Assembly: GCA_026196775.1 (NCBI GenBank)
Contig: JAPHUD010000023.1
Span: forward strand, 1 to 64,000
Source of the DNA: Flavobacteriales bacterium
GTDB taxonomy: Bacteria > Bacteroidota > Bacteroidia > Flavobacteriales_E > Vicingaceae
DNA length: 64,000 nucleotides
Direction: 5' to 3'
Shown here piece by piece: positions 27,906-37,074 of the stretch. The translations under genes were made by a program, and so were the position numbers. The first letter of the stretch is position 1; each line of letters begins with the position of its first letter. The notes under the pieces are model-generated. The model was not told where the DNA came from. It worked only from the letters and a program-made list of their open reading frames with translations, and made no database searches.

Positions 27906-29192
27906 ATGGAAATTCAGGAATTGTATCATCTTTTTTTAGAAAAAGAAAATGTTTCTACGGATACTAGAAATATTATTAAAGACAGTATTTTTTTTGCATT
28001 AAAAGGAGAAAATTTTGATGCTAATCAATTTGCTGAACAAGCATTAGATAATGGAGCATCTTATGTAGTTGTTGATGACAAAAATGTTGTTAAATCTAGT
28101 AAATTTATTTTAGTTGATGATGTTTTAACCACTTTACAAAATTTAGCTAATCATCATAGAAAACAATTTAAAATACCTGTAATTGGCATTACAGGTAGTA
28201 ATGGAAAAACAACTACAAAGGAATTAATTTACGTAGTTTTATCTAAGAAGTATAATACGCTAGCTACTCAAGGAAATTTAAATAACCATATAGGAGTTCC
28301 GTTAACTTTATTATCTTTAAAAAAGGATATAGAAATAGCAATAATAGAAATGGGGGCCAACCATATTGGAGAAATTGAGTTTTTGAGTAAAATAGCTGAA
28401 CCTAATTTTGGGATTATAACAAATATTGGTAAGGCTCATATTGAAGGTTTCGGAAGTTATCAAGGTGTTATTCAAACAAAATCAGAATTGTATAAATTCA
28501 TTAAGCAATCACAAGGGGTTTTGTTTGTTAATGAAGATGATGAATTGTTAATGGACTTGTCTTCTGAAATAAATAGAATTGGCTATGGAGAAAATGCAAA
28601 AAGTCATGATTTTAAATTAATAGAAAGTTCTCCTAATTTAAAAATTGAATGGAACAACATGGTAATCACAACCAATTTATACGGAAAGTATAATTTCCCA
28701 AATATAATGGCTGCAATTTGTATAGGAAATTACTTTAATGTTGATGAACATGATATTATTGATGCAATATCAAATTATGTGTCCACAAATAATCGCTCTC
28801 AATTTGCCAAAATAGCTGGAAATACCTATTATTTGGATGCTTATAATGCTAATCCGACTAGTATGAATGCAGCAATTGAAACATTTATTGAAGGACAATT
28901 TTCAAATAAGTTAATGATTTTAGGCGATATGCTTGAGTTAGGTAGTGTAAGTGATGAAGAACATCGTACGATTATAGATAAAGCTGTGAACAATCATTTA
29001 GCAACCATTTTTGTAGGTAATAATTTTTTCTCATTATCAGATAAGTATAAAGATAATGAGTTGCTCCATTTTTTTAAAAATTATGAAGAAGTAATTAAAT
29101 GGTTCATTGATAATAAACCTAAAAATAGAAATATTTTAGTAAAAGGGTCTAGGGGAATTAAGTTGGAAAAAATTGTTGAAGCCCAAAAATAG
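27906..29192 (+). CDS. murF: UDP-MurNAc-tripeptide D-alanyl-D-alanine ligase
   Basis: With ATG at 27906 the protein has 428 residues. The frame is open 12 codons further up, but that stretch runs through the terminator hairpin and encodes no conserved residues; family members begin near MEIQELYHLF. MurF adds D-Ala-D-Ala to the peptidoglycan precursor in the cytoplasm. Visible are the N-terminal domain motif STDTRNIIKDSIFFALKGENFD (about 19-40), P-loop GITGSNGKTTTKE (about 97-109), the EMGANHIGEIEFL segment with the Mg-binding Glu (about 151-163), and DAYNANPTSMNAAI (about 311-324). The length is typical. It is read from upstream through the hairpin or from an unseen promoter. Confidence 0.93.
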   Translation: MEIQELYHLFLEKENVSTDTRNIIKDSIFFALKGENFDANQFAEQALDNGASYVVVDDKNVVKSSKFILVDDVLTTLQNLANHHRKQFKIPVIGITGSNGKTTTKELIYVVLSKKYNTLATQGNLNNHIGVPLTLLSLKKDIEIAIIEMGANHIGEIEFLSKIAEPNFGIITNIGKAHIEGFGSYQGVIQTKSELYKFIKQSQGVLFVNEDDELLMDLSSEINRIGYGENAKSHDFKLIESSPNLKIEWNNMVITTNLYGKYNFPNIMAAICIGNYFNVDEHDIIDAISNYVSTNNRSQFAKIAGNTYYLDAYNANPTSMNAAIETFIEGQFSNKLMILGDMLELGSVSDEEHRTIIDKAVNNHLATIFVGNNFFSLSDKYKDNELLHFFKNYEEVIKWFIDNKPKNRNILVKGSRGIKLEKIVEAQK

Positions 29193-29199
29193 AATAGCT

Positions 29200-32010
29200 T
29201 TAGTTACAAAACTTACAATAGTTAGAGCTTGAATTATGAGTGAAAGGAATTTCTTTATTTATCATTTCTTCACAAATTGTTTTAATTTTATTTTCAAAAT
29301 TAATTAGTAATTCTACTGTTATTTTTGCTTCCCCATCAAGATTGAACTTCATAAAATCGTTGGTAAGTTTTCTAAATGAAATAATACCGGCATTACATTC
29401 TGTTGTGTCGCTTAAAAATGTTGAATTGTTTTTGTGGTAAAGTAAAGCGTAAAATAAGATTTGAAAAGCTTTGTTTTTCTTGTTGGATAATAAGAGCTCA
29501 TCAAATTCTTTAATTTTTAGTTCAGCAGGCTCTACACTACCAGTTTTATAATCAATAATTCTATTTAACCTACCTATTGAGTCAACTCTATCAATAGTTC
29601 CGATAAGTTTAACAGTATTTCCTTCAAATCCATAATTGGTTGTATAATCTAATTTTTGTTCTAGCGATTTTACCACTAAAGTTTGCTGACTTTTTTTAAC
29701 CAAGTTCAATTCTTTTTTAAGAAAATTGTTGATGTAAGTTTGAGCAACAGAATAAATTAAAAGATTTTTACCGCTTTTTAATTCGGTATCATTAAAGTTT
29801 TTGGAAAAAACCTCATGAGTAACTTTATTTGCTTTTTTCAACATCAACTTAATATGTTCTTCTTTCAGTTCTATGTTGATATACTCTTTATATAATAGCT
29901 CGAATATTTCATGTATAAAACTTCCAAAGGTGTTATGTTCTATAGTTTCTTCAACATCTTCCTCTTCTTTTATTTTTAAAATATATTTATAATAAAAATC
30001 TAACGGACAATTGATGTAAGTAATAATTGCAGTAGGAGAGAGCTGATTGCTCATAATTTCTTTTATACGTTCAATAACTGCATCGTCTTTTTCTATTGTA
30101 ATGTTCGATTGTTCAAATTTAGATGTAGGGTAATTGATAAGTTTTTTAGAGATATTAATATTTGGTTTTTTAGAGCTGTTTAATTCATGTTCTACTTGAG
30201 TAATAAACCTACTTTGTTCTCCACTTCCAAATTCGTTTGTTTCTGTATTGTGTGTTATGTAAATATTTTCGGCATTTTGTATTAATCTGTAAAAATGGTA
30301 GGCATAAACAGCATCTTTTTCGTAATGTGTTGGTAATTGGTAAGCGCTTTTTAAATCATAAGGAATAAATGAATTAAATGTTTTGCCCTTAGGTAAAACA
30401 CCTTCATTAGCACCAATAATAATTACATTTTTAAAATCAATATTTCTTGTTTCAAGCATTCCCATTATTTGTAAACCTTGTAGTGGCTCTCCGTAAAGTT
30501 CAATAGAAAAAGAGCTTAATAGTTGCCTGAAAATACTGTAAAATCCTTTAAAACTTGTTATAGCATCTTGCTGAGTAAGTAACAAATCCAACTGATTAAA
30601 AAGTTTAGAAAAATGAAATAAATATTCTAGCTCTAAATGAAAACTATTTGATGTACTTTTTTTAATGAGTTGTTGGTAGTGTTCTTTTCCAATAGAAATA
30701 ATGGTTTTAGAAATATTTATTAAATCTAAGATAGTGGCTCTCACAGGTAGCTTAAAGGGGAGAGCATCATTTATATATTGCAGTTTCTCGTTATTAATGA
30801 ATACCCAATTTTGCTGAGTTATTTTTGAGCTAAGCTTCTCTATCGTTTTATTTCCAATAATTACATTGCTGAAAGAAAGTCTAAATAGGTTTATTAAATC
30901 TTTGTAATGATAAGTTAGTGTTTCTTTTGATCCAAATTTTTCAGCATTCATAAAAAGCTGAAAAATGGTTTCGAAAAATATGGTAAGACTAGTGTTTTTT
31001 AAAGGATATCCCATAGTAACGTTTATATTACTAATTTCATCGGGAATAGACTGCATAACTGGTATAAGCATGTTTTCGTCAGCCAAAACAATTGCGGTAT
31101 CTTTATAATTATCAGTAGCATCAATTTTACTTAATATGCTCGATAAATATTTGGCTTGTCCTATTTGTTGAGGAACACCAATAATTTCGATATTTTTACG
31201 AGTTTGGTTAAATTTATCATTTATCCAATTAAAAGGAGAGAAAATCTCTTTTTTAATATATTTTCTTAAAAAGAAACCACTTTCTTGCAGGTCATCTTCC
31301 AAGTAATATTTATCAGCGTCCCAAAGAATTTCAGCTTTATTTTGTTTAATAAGCGAACTAATAATGGTTTCTTCGGCTTGGTTTAATGCATTAAACCCAA
31401 CAAAAATTATTTTTTGCCATTGGGCAATTTTATTTTCGATAAAAAACTCAGGATTTTCAGCAATTTCTTCTGCTACCTTTCTAAAAGCCATGCCTTGGTA
31501 AGCCATGTTTTTGCTTTCTAAAGTAGTTTTATAAGCAGTATATAGGTGACTAAGTTCATTCCAAAATTTAAGGTATTGTTTCTGAAAGTCAGATAAATCT
31601 TTATCTCCTAAATTCCAAACTTCTATAGCTCTAATATCGTTTATTTCTTTAAAAAATTTTTCGGGAGGAATTAAATACCTGTCAATTTCATTAAAATCGT
31701 GTAATAAAATTTGCCCCCATTTAGAAAAGTCTTCAAAAGATTCAGCTTCGGAAGAGATATTTTTATAACACTCGTACAATTCAAATAATTGGGTGAGGTT
31801 GTCTATAATTTCGGCTTCAGAGGTTTTTTCAATAAAATCTTCTGTACCAATAATTTCGGGAATCCAAATAGGATTTTTAATTAATTTACTTAGTTCTTGT
31901 TTTAAAAATAACCCTGCACGTTTGTTGGGTAATACAATAAGCAGATGCTCTAGATTTTCGTTGTATTTTGATATTAGATGACTGGCAGTTTTATTTAAAA
32001 AAGTATTCAA
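29200..32010 (-). CDS. AddB-like helicase/PD-(D/E)XK nuclease family protein
   Basis: The 936-residue protein resembles AddB, the subunit of the AddAB double-strand-break repair enzyme. The N-terminus (LIVLPNKRAGLFLKQELSK, about 22-40) is a degenerate helicase motif typical of AddB. The nuclease domain at the C-terminus shows GTIDRVDSIGRLNRIIDYKTG (about 805-825, the D...D-x-K catalytic pattern) followed by the Q-I-L-F-Y-A-LLY motif. Iron-sulphur cysteines are one in TYINCPLDFYYKY (about 668) and two in the final YCKFCN; the protein stops right there, so the last Cys of the usual cluster is absent unless the Cys in TICEEM substitutes. It starts 11 bases after the 32022-32777 gene, as third gene of a unit. 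No addA is in the window. Confidence 0.8.
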   Translation of the reverse strand: MNTFLNKTASHLISKYNENLEHLLIVLPNKRAGLFLKQELSKLIKNPIWIPEIIGTEDFIEKTSEAEIIDNLTQLFELYECYKNISSEAESFEDFSKWGQILLHDFNEIDRYLIPPEKFFKEINDIRAIEVWNLGDKDLSDFQKQYLKFWNELSHLYTAYKTTLESKNMAYQGMAFRKVAEEIAENPEFFIENKIAQWQKIIFVGFNALNQAEETIISSLIKQNKAEILWDADKYYLEDDLQESGFFLRKYIKKEIFSPFNWINDKFNQTRKNIEIIGVPQQIGQAKYLSSILSKIDATDNYKDTAIVLADENMLIPVMQSIPDEISNINVTMGYPLKNTSLTIFFETIFQLFMNAEKFGSKETLTYHYKDLINLFRLSFSNVIIGNKTIEKLSSKITQQNWVFINNEKLQYINDALPFKLPVRATILDLINISKTIISIGKEHYQQLIKKSTSNSFHLELEYLFHFSKLFNQLDLLLTQQDAITSFKGFYSIFRQLLSSFSIELYGEPLQGLQIMGMLETRNIDFKNVIIIGANEGVLPKGKTFNSFIPYDLKSAYQLPTHYEKDAVYAYHFYRLIQNAENIYITHNTETNEFGSGEQSRFITQVEHELNSSKKPNINISKKLINYPTSKFEQSNITIEKDDAVIERIKEIMSNQLSPTAIITYINCPLDFYYKYILKIKEEEDVEETIEHNTFGSFIHEIFELLYKEYINIELKEEHIKLMLKKANKVTHEVFSKNFNDTELKSGKNLLIYSVAQTYINNFLKKELNLVKKSQQTLVVKSLEQKLDYTTNYGFEGNTVKLIGTIDRVDSIGRLNRIIDYKTGSVEPAELKIKEFDELLLSNKKNKAFQILFYALLYHKNNSTFLSDTTECNAGIISFRKLTNDFMKFNLDGEAKITVELLINFENKIKTICEEMINKEIPFTHNSSSNYCKFCN

Positions 32011-32021
32011 TGAGGTAGCAT

Positions 32022-32777
32022 TTAATTATTGATTACATAACGACTAAATTCATCATAACAAATATGAATTTCTTTGTGAAGATCAAATTCGGATGCATTT
32101 AAAATAAAATAGTTTGAAAAATCGCAATAGCTAAGAAAATATTCAGCAGTTTCAACATCATTAATAGGGGTAATTCTCATTAATAGAATGGGATTTAATT
32201 TTTCATCAATAGCAGCCTGTTTTTTATCTTGCTCCAATAATTTTAAATAGTTTTTTTTATCCTGAACATATTTATTAAAAGCTCCTAGTATGGCAGAAAT
32301 TCCTCCAGAAATAATTATTCCACCATTAGCTTCTTGATAAGCAGCCAAAAGCTCGTCTTTAGGTACATATATACTTTTATTAATTGAATTAGGAGCTTCC
32401 TGTATTCTTAATTGTGTAAAGGCATCTTTAAATTCTTCATAATCTTTGTAAGGAAGCACAGTAAAGTTTTCTAGATTATAAGTTCTTCGATGTAAATAAA
32501 CTTTAAAGTAAGAATTATTAATAACATGATTATAGTTTGAAAATCCCATGTGGGAAATAATTAAAGTATCATTTGGATTTGCCATAATAGAAAAGCTACC
32601 ATTAGCTTTTGAAACTACACCAACATTAGTAGATTTATTTATGATATGAACGCCTTCTAAAGCAATAGAATCGCTAGCATTTAATATTGTACCAACAAAA
32701 ACACTTTCTTGAGCTTTAATTTGCGAAACACAAAAAAGCAATAAAACTGCTAGTATGCTAATGGGGGTTAATCTCAT
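32022..32777 (-). CDS. Exported carboxypeptidase-regulatory-like domain protein
   Basis: The 251-residue protein has a signal peptide (about 1-22, ending SQIKAQ) and a CarboxypepD_reg-like Ig fold at about 26-110: FVGTILNASDSIALEGVHIINKS in outline, GVVSKANGSFSIMANPNDTLIISHMGF. Many TonB-dependent receptors begin with such a domain, but here no plug or barrel follows. The remaining 140 residues are helical (IQEAPNSINKSIYVPKDELL) and unassigned. Its start overlaps the end of the histidine kinase gene by four bases, so the two are translationally coupled and probably act together. A role near the outer face of the inner membrane or in the periplasm is likely. Confidence 0.7.
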   Translation of the reverse strand: MRLTPISILAVLLLFCVSQIKAQESVFVGTILNASDSIALEGVHIINKSTNVGVVSKANGSFSIMANPNDTLIISHMGFSNYNHVINNSYFKVYLHRRTYNLENFTVLPYKDYEEFKDAFTQLRIQEAPNSINKSIYVPKDELLAAYQEANGGIIISGGISAILGAFNKYVQDKKNYLKLLEQDKKQAAIDEKLNPILLMRITPINDVETAEYFLSYCDFSNYFILNASEFDLHKEIHICYDEFSRYVINN

Positions 32778-35700
32778 TTTTTAGTTGTTCTTTTTTTGAA
32801 AATAATTTCAAAATAGGTGCCATCTTTATCCATTCGTTCTATTTCGCCATCAACCTGACTAACAAATACTTTTATTAGCTCCATCCCTAATGTTTCATCA
32901 TCTTTTTGTAACATATCTTTTGGCATGCCAATACCATTATCTCCAACAATTAATTTAAAAGTTGAATTTTTTAATTCTGATAAATGAATGGTAATGCTTC
33001 CTTTATCTTTTGTTTTAAAAGCATATTTTAATGAGTTTGAAATTATTTCATTTAATAATAGACCAATAGGAATTAAAGTGTCAATTTCAAACTTTAAAGC
33101 ATCTATTTTTAAATCTAAATGTATATTACAGTTAATAGAGTAAGAACTAACTAAATCATCAATTAAAGAAACAATATAGTCTTGAACATCTATTTTAGAA
33201 AGATCTCCAGATTGGTACATTTTTTCATGAATTAAAGCCATAGATCGAATTCTATTTTGAGCTTCACCAAATAGTGCTAAAGCTTTTTCATCTTTAGTAT
33301 AATTAGACTGAATGCTTAAAAGACTATTAATTACTTGCATATTGTTTTTCACTCGATGATGAATTTCTTTTAAAAGAATTTCCTTCTCATCACGTTGCTT
33401 CTCAATAAGTACAGTTCTTTCCTTAACTTTCTCTTCAAGTTCTTTACTTATTTGTAATTGTCTTTTTTCTTTATAAGTAGCAATTCTAAAAACCAAATAA
33501 AAAGTTCCCAAGCCAACAATTAAATAAAACCACCACGATTGCCAAAATGGAGCTTTAATAGTAAATGAAAATGAAACAGGTTGTTGATTCCAGACTCCAT
33601 CGTTATTTCTAGATTTTACTTTGAAAGTATAATTTCCAGGAGGTAAATTGGAGTAGGTTGCTACATCTTTTGTGGTTGCAGGAAACCAGTCATCATCAAA
33701 ACCTTCTAATTTAAAGCTATATAATACTGCTTCAGGGTGAGATAGATTGATGGAGTTAAACTCAAAAGTTAAGTGGTTTTGGTTGTATTTAAGCTCAATG
33801 TTTTCTGGTAAGTTGTACCATTTCGATAAATTCTTAGAATGTTTTAACCAATCAATATTATCGAAAAATAGTTTAACGCTGGTTATGTGTGTTTTAGATT
33901 CAAATACATTTTCTCTATCTTCAGAAGGGGTGTATTTTATTAGACCTTTTACTGTTCCGATCCAAAGATTATTTTTATCATCTTCATAGATAGCTCTACT
34001 ATTACATTCTACACCTCTAAATCCATCACTTAAACCATAGTTTTTTATTTCATCAACTTGCCCGTAACTATTAAATGTAAACTTATCTAACCCGTTATTG
34101 GTGCCAATCCACAAATGACCTCTTTTGTGGAAATGAACTAAATAAATTACATCTGATGATAATCCGTTTTTTGTAGTAAAAGAAGTAAAGTCAATTCCAT
34201 CATATTTGGTTAAACAACGGTCAGAACCAAACCAAATATTCCCAAAAGCATCTTCAGTAATGCTACTAATGTAAGAGTTACAAATTTTTGAAACTGGAAA
34301 ACTTGTTATTACTTCTTTACTCATTCGGTTTATTCCATTTCCAGTACCTATCCATAAATTATTTTTATTATCTAAAAATAATGAATGAATGTAATTGTGA
34401 GAAAGCCCATTATCTGTTGTATAAGTAGAAAATGTATTAAAGTCATATTTACACAAACCACCGCCATTAGTTCCTATCCAGAGAAAGCCTCTTTTGTCGT
34501 AAAGTAAACTTTTTATTTCATCGGAAGGCAATCCATCTTTTGTAGTATAATTTTTAAATATACCATTACTGAATTTACTTAATCCATTTTTTGTGGCAAA
34601 CCATAAATTACCGTCATTATCTTTTGCAATTGCTCTTACTGTATTACTGCCTAATCCGTTTTGCTCTGTAAATTGAACTGAGGAATTACCATTATATTTA
34701 TAAACACCACTACTTGCCGTTGCAACCCAAATGTTATCACTATTATCTTGGATAATTCCAAAAATATCATTTTGATTTAAACCAACTATTTCATTAAAAT
34801 AGGTAAATGCAGTATTGTTTACCCTAACAATACCTGATCCATTTGTTCCTATCCAAATATTGCCAATTCTATCTTTATATAAGTTGTTTATATTACTGGT
34901 TTCAAGGCCATTCTCTTTACCAATATGTTTAATTTCATCAGTACTTATATTTACATGATAAATACCATTGTTAAAAGTTGAGTACCAAATATTTTTGTCA
35001 TTATCTTCTAAAATAGAAGATACCTTATGTGATGAGTTAATTGTTTCTACTTCTAATTTTGCATCTTTATCAATACTTCCTGTAAGAATTTTGTGTATTC
35101 CTGCATCTTTAAAACCTATTAAATAGTTGCCTTCATCGTTTTGGATTAGAGAAGTTATGTTGTTGGAGGGTAAGTTGTTTTCAGTATTAAAGAATAAGGT
35201 GTCCTTACCATTTATTTTTACTAAACCATTAGTTGTCCCAACCCAAATATTGTTTTTTCTATCAGTTGTTATGAAGTTGATATAAGTGTTTAAAAAACTT
35301 TTGTTTAATGTGTGAAAAAAACCATTTTCATAATAACATAAGCCAGAACTACTTCCTATCCATATTCTATCTTTTTCATCAATAAAAATACAATTGTTAG
35401 CATTATTTTGAAGTCCTTCATTTGATGTTAATACAACCATATTTCGCCCATTATACTTGGAAAGACCACCCCAGGTAGAGGTGAACCACATGTTACCCTC
35501 TTTGTCTTCAGCAATTCCAGTTACAATATTCCCAGCTAACCCATCTTTTTCGTTATATTTTTTAAAAACTTCACCATCAAATTGAGCAACACCTCCGCCA
35601 GAAGTTGCTACCCATAAATAACCTCTTGAATCGTTATAAATAGCATTTACAGAAGATTGAGGCAATCCTTCTGGCACATTAAAAGAACTAAAGTTGTAAG

Positions 35701-35791
35701 TTTGACCCGATACGCTTAGGTTAAATGAAAAAACACTAGCAATAAGTAGTGTAAGCGTTAAAAAGTGATATGTAAGTTGTCTGTAGTTCAA
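32774..35791 (-). CDS. Beta-propeller sensor histidine kinase
   Basis: The 1005-residue protein has a signal peptide (about 1-30), about a dozen Reg_prop blades (about 35-640; repeated forms such as NIWIGTNGSG, LWIGTNGGGL, LWFATKNGLSKF), a Y_Y_Y domain (about 660-735), one membrane helix (WWFYLIVGLGTFYLVF, about 748-763), a coiled coil, then a HisKA_2-type dimerisation domain with EIHHRVKNNMQ (His811) and an HATPase domain with NEIISNSLKYAF and DNGIGMP (about 920-965). This is the outer half of the hybrid two-component architecture, but it lacks the receiver and AraC domains usual in polysaccharide-sensing hybrids; the response regulator is not nearby. It probably senses a periplasmic signal. 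It is cotranscribed with the two genes downstream. Confidence 0.92.
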   Translation of the reverse strand: MNYRQLTYHFLTLTLLIASVFSFNLSVSGQTYNFSSFNVPEGLPQSSVNAIYNDSRGYLWVATSGGGVAQFDGEVFKKYNEKDGLAGNIVTGIAEDKEGNMWFTSTWGGLSKYNGRNMVVLTSNEGLQNNANNCIFIDEKDRIWIGSSSGLCYYENGFFHTLNKSFLNTYINFITTDRKNNIWVGTTNGLVKINGKDTLFFNTENNLPSNNITSLIQNDEGNYLIGFKDAGIHKILTGSIDKDAKLEVETINSSHKVSSILEDNDKNIWYSTFNNGIYHVNISTDEIKHIGKENGLETSNINNLYKDRIGNIWIGTNGSGIVRVNNTAFTYFNEIVGLNQNDIFGIIQDNSDNIWVATASSGVYKYNGNSSVQFTEQNGLGSNTVRAIAKDNDGNLWFATKNGLSKFSNGIFKNYTTKDGLPSDEIKSLLYDKRGFLWIGTNGGGLCKYDFNTFSTYTTDNGLSHNYIHSLFLDNKNNLWIGTGNGINRMSKEVITSFPVSKICNSYISSITEDAFGNIWFGSDRCLTKYDGIDFTSFTTKNGLSSDVIYLVHFHKRGHLWIGTNNGLDKFTFNSYGQVDEIKNYGLSDGFRGVECNSRAIYEDDKNNLWIGTVKGLIKYTPSEDRENVFESKTHITSVKLFFDNIDWLKHSKNLSKWYNLPENIELKYNQNHLTFEFNSINLSHPEAVLYSFKLEGFDDDWFPATTKDVATYSNLPPGNYTFKVKSRNNDGVWNQQPVSFSFTIKAPFWQSWWFYLIVGLGTFYLVFRIATYKEKRQLQISKELEEKVKERTVLIEKQRDEKEILLKEIHHRVKNNMQVINSLLSIQSNYTKDEKALALFGEAQNRIRSMALIHEKMYQSGDLSKIDVQDYIVSLIDDLVSSYSINCNIHLDLKIDALKFEIDTLIPIGLLLNEIISNSLKYAFKTKDKGSITIHLSELKNSTFKLIVGDNGIGMPKDMLQKDDETLGMELIKVFVSQVDGEIERMDKDGTYFEIIFKKRTTKK

Positions 35792-35856
35792 TTAGGATAC
35801 TTTAATATACAATAATAAACAATAATGCTGTAAATTCATTAAGAGCATTAAGTTTT

Positions 35857-36189
35857 TTATCCTCCTACTTTTTTTGTTTGTTTATAACCCATTTTTAAAA
35901 GGATATCAAAAATTTTATCTTTATGTTCTCCTTGAATTAATATTTCTCCTTCTTTTGCACTACCTCCAACGCCACATTTTTGCTTAAGGGTTTTTCCCAA
36001 CGTTTGTAAATCCGCATCAGTACCAACAAAACCGGTAATTAAAGTTACTGATTTACCTTTGCGTTGTTTACGGTCAATCATTACCTTTAGTTTTTGTTCA
36101 TCAGGAGAAAGGGTCTCCATTTCTTCATCAAAATCGTCTTCGTATTCAAAATTTTTGTTGGTTGAATAGACTATGTTTTTCTTACTCAT
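35857..36189 (-). CDS. SUI1/YciH-family translation initiation factor-like protein
   Basis: The 110-residue protein is a SUI1 domain: MIDRKQRKGKSVTLITGFVGTD (about 37-58) with the basic loop, then LGKTLKQKCGVGGSAKEGEILIQG (about 66-89) and a final KMGYKQTKKVGG. The bacterial YciH family is related to eIF1 and may affect translation start selection; its role is not settled. The ATG overlaps the end of the lipid kinase gene by four bases (translational coupling). Confidence 0.9.
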   Translation of the reverse strand: MSKKNIVYSTNKNFEYEDDFDEEMETLSPDEQKLKVMIDRKQRKGKSVTLITGFVGTDADLQTLGKTLKQKCGVGGSAKEGEILIQGEHKDKIFDILLKMGYKQTKKVGG

Positions 36190-37058
36190 GGCACAATTAT
36201 TTTTAATGATAAGGGTTGAATGGATAATTTAATTTCACCTTCTGATAAAGCTGGTTCTCCATCAATATGTAACTCTTTTTTTGGTGGAAAAATGGTGATA
36301 TTTTTACCTTCCAATTCTTTAATGTACTTAAATGTGTTAATTTTTTTATTAAATAATTTATAAGCAAAATTAAGGGAATAAAGTAAAGGGAATTTTTTCA
36401 GTATTATAATTCTTATTAAACCATCATCGAGCTTTGAGTTTGGAGAAATATATGCATTGTTGCCATACTGGTTAGAGTTGGCAAAAGTGATGAGTAAGGC
36501 TTTAGTCTTAATTTTTTCATCATCAAAAGCAATGTTATAAACTCCTTCATTATAATTGAAATATTCTTTTACCGTAATTTTAAAATAAGTCCAAAAACCT
36601 CTTTTTTTTGCTTGAGAAAACAACCAGCCAATACGAGCGTCAAAACCTGTCCCGGCTGTTCCTAAAAAATAACCATCGTTAATTTTAACTACATCAATAG
36701 TAGTTTTTTTTAGATTATTGATGGTCTCGATTGCATTTTTAATGGTTAATGGTATTTTTAAATGTCTTGCTAAACCATTTCCAGAGCCAACTGGAATTAT
36801 TGCTAAAGTAGTATTACTACCAATAAGCTGACTACCAACTTCGTTTACAGAACCATCTCCTCCAACAGCAGTAATAATATCATACTTGTTTTTAGCTTCT
36901 TTTGCAATTTCAATGGCATGTTTAGCTCTTTCGGTGTAAGTTATATCGTATTTAATGTGTTGAGTATCTATATGTTTCTCAAGTAGTTTTTCCACTATTT
37001 TTTGCCTTCCTGTTCCGGAAATAGGGTTAATAATGAAAAGCACTTTGGTTTTAGACAT
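36186..37058 (-). CDS. Diacylglycerol kinase family lipid kinase (YegS/DagK type)
   Basis: The 290-residue protein shows the DAGK catalytic domain: VLFIINPISGTGRQK (about 5-19), YDIITAVGGDGSVNEVGSQL with the GGDG nucleotide-binding motif (about 59-78), IIPVGSGNGLARHLKIP (about 85-101) and the late DGEPALSEGEI acidic site (about 267-277). It phosphorylates a membrane lipid from the cytoplasmic side. It is followed by the SUI1 gene with a four-base overlap and preceded by the LTA-synthase-like gene 16 bases upstream, so these envelope-lipid genes may be one unit; diacylglycerol is the by-product of LTA synthase-type reactions, which would fit. Confidence 0.9.
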   Translation of the reverse strand: MSKTKVLFIINPISGTGRQKIVEKLLEKHIDTQHIKYDITYTERAKHAIEIAKEAKNKYDIITAVGGDGSVNEVGSQLIGSNTTLAIIPVGSGNGLARHLKIPLTIKNAIETINNLKKTTIDVVKINDGYFLGTAGTGFDARIGWLFSQAKKRGFWTYFKITVKEYFNYNEGVYNIAFDDEKIKTKALLITFANSNQYGNNAYISPNSKLDDGLIRIIILKKFPLLYSLNFAYKLFNKKINTFKYIKELEGKNITIFPPKKELHIDGEPALSEGEIKLSIQPLSLKIIVP

Positions 37059-37074
37059 AACTTATCAAAATAAA

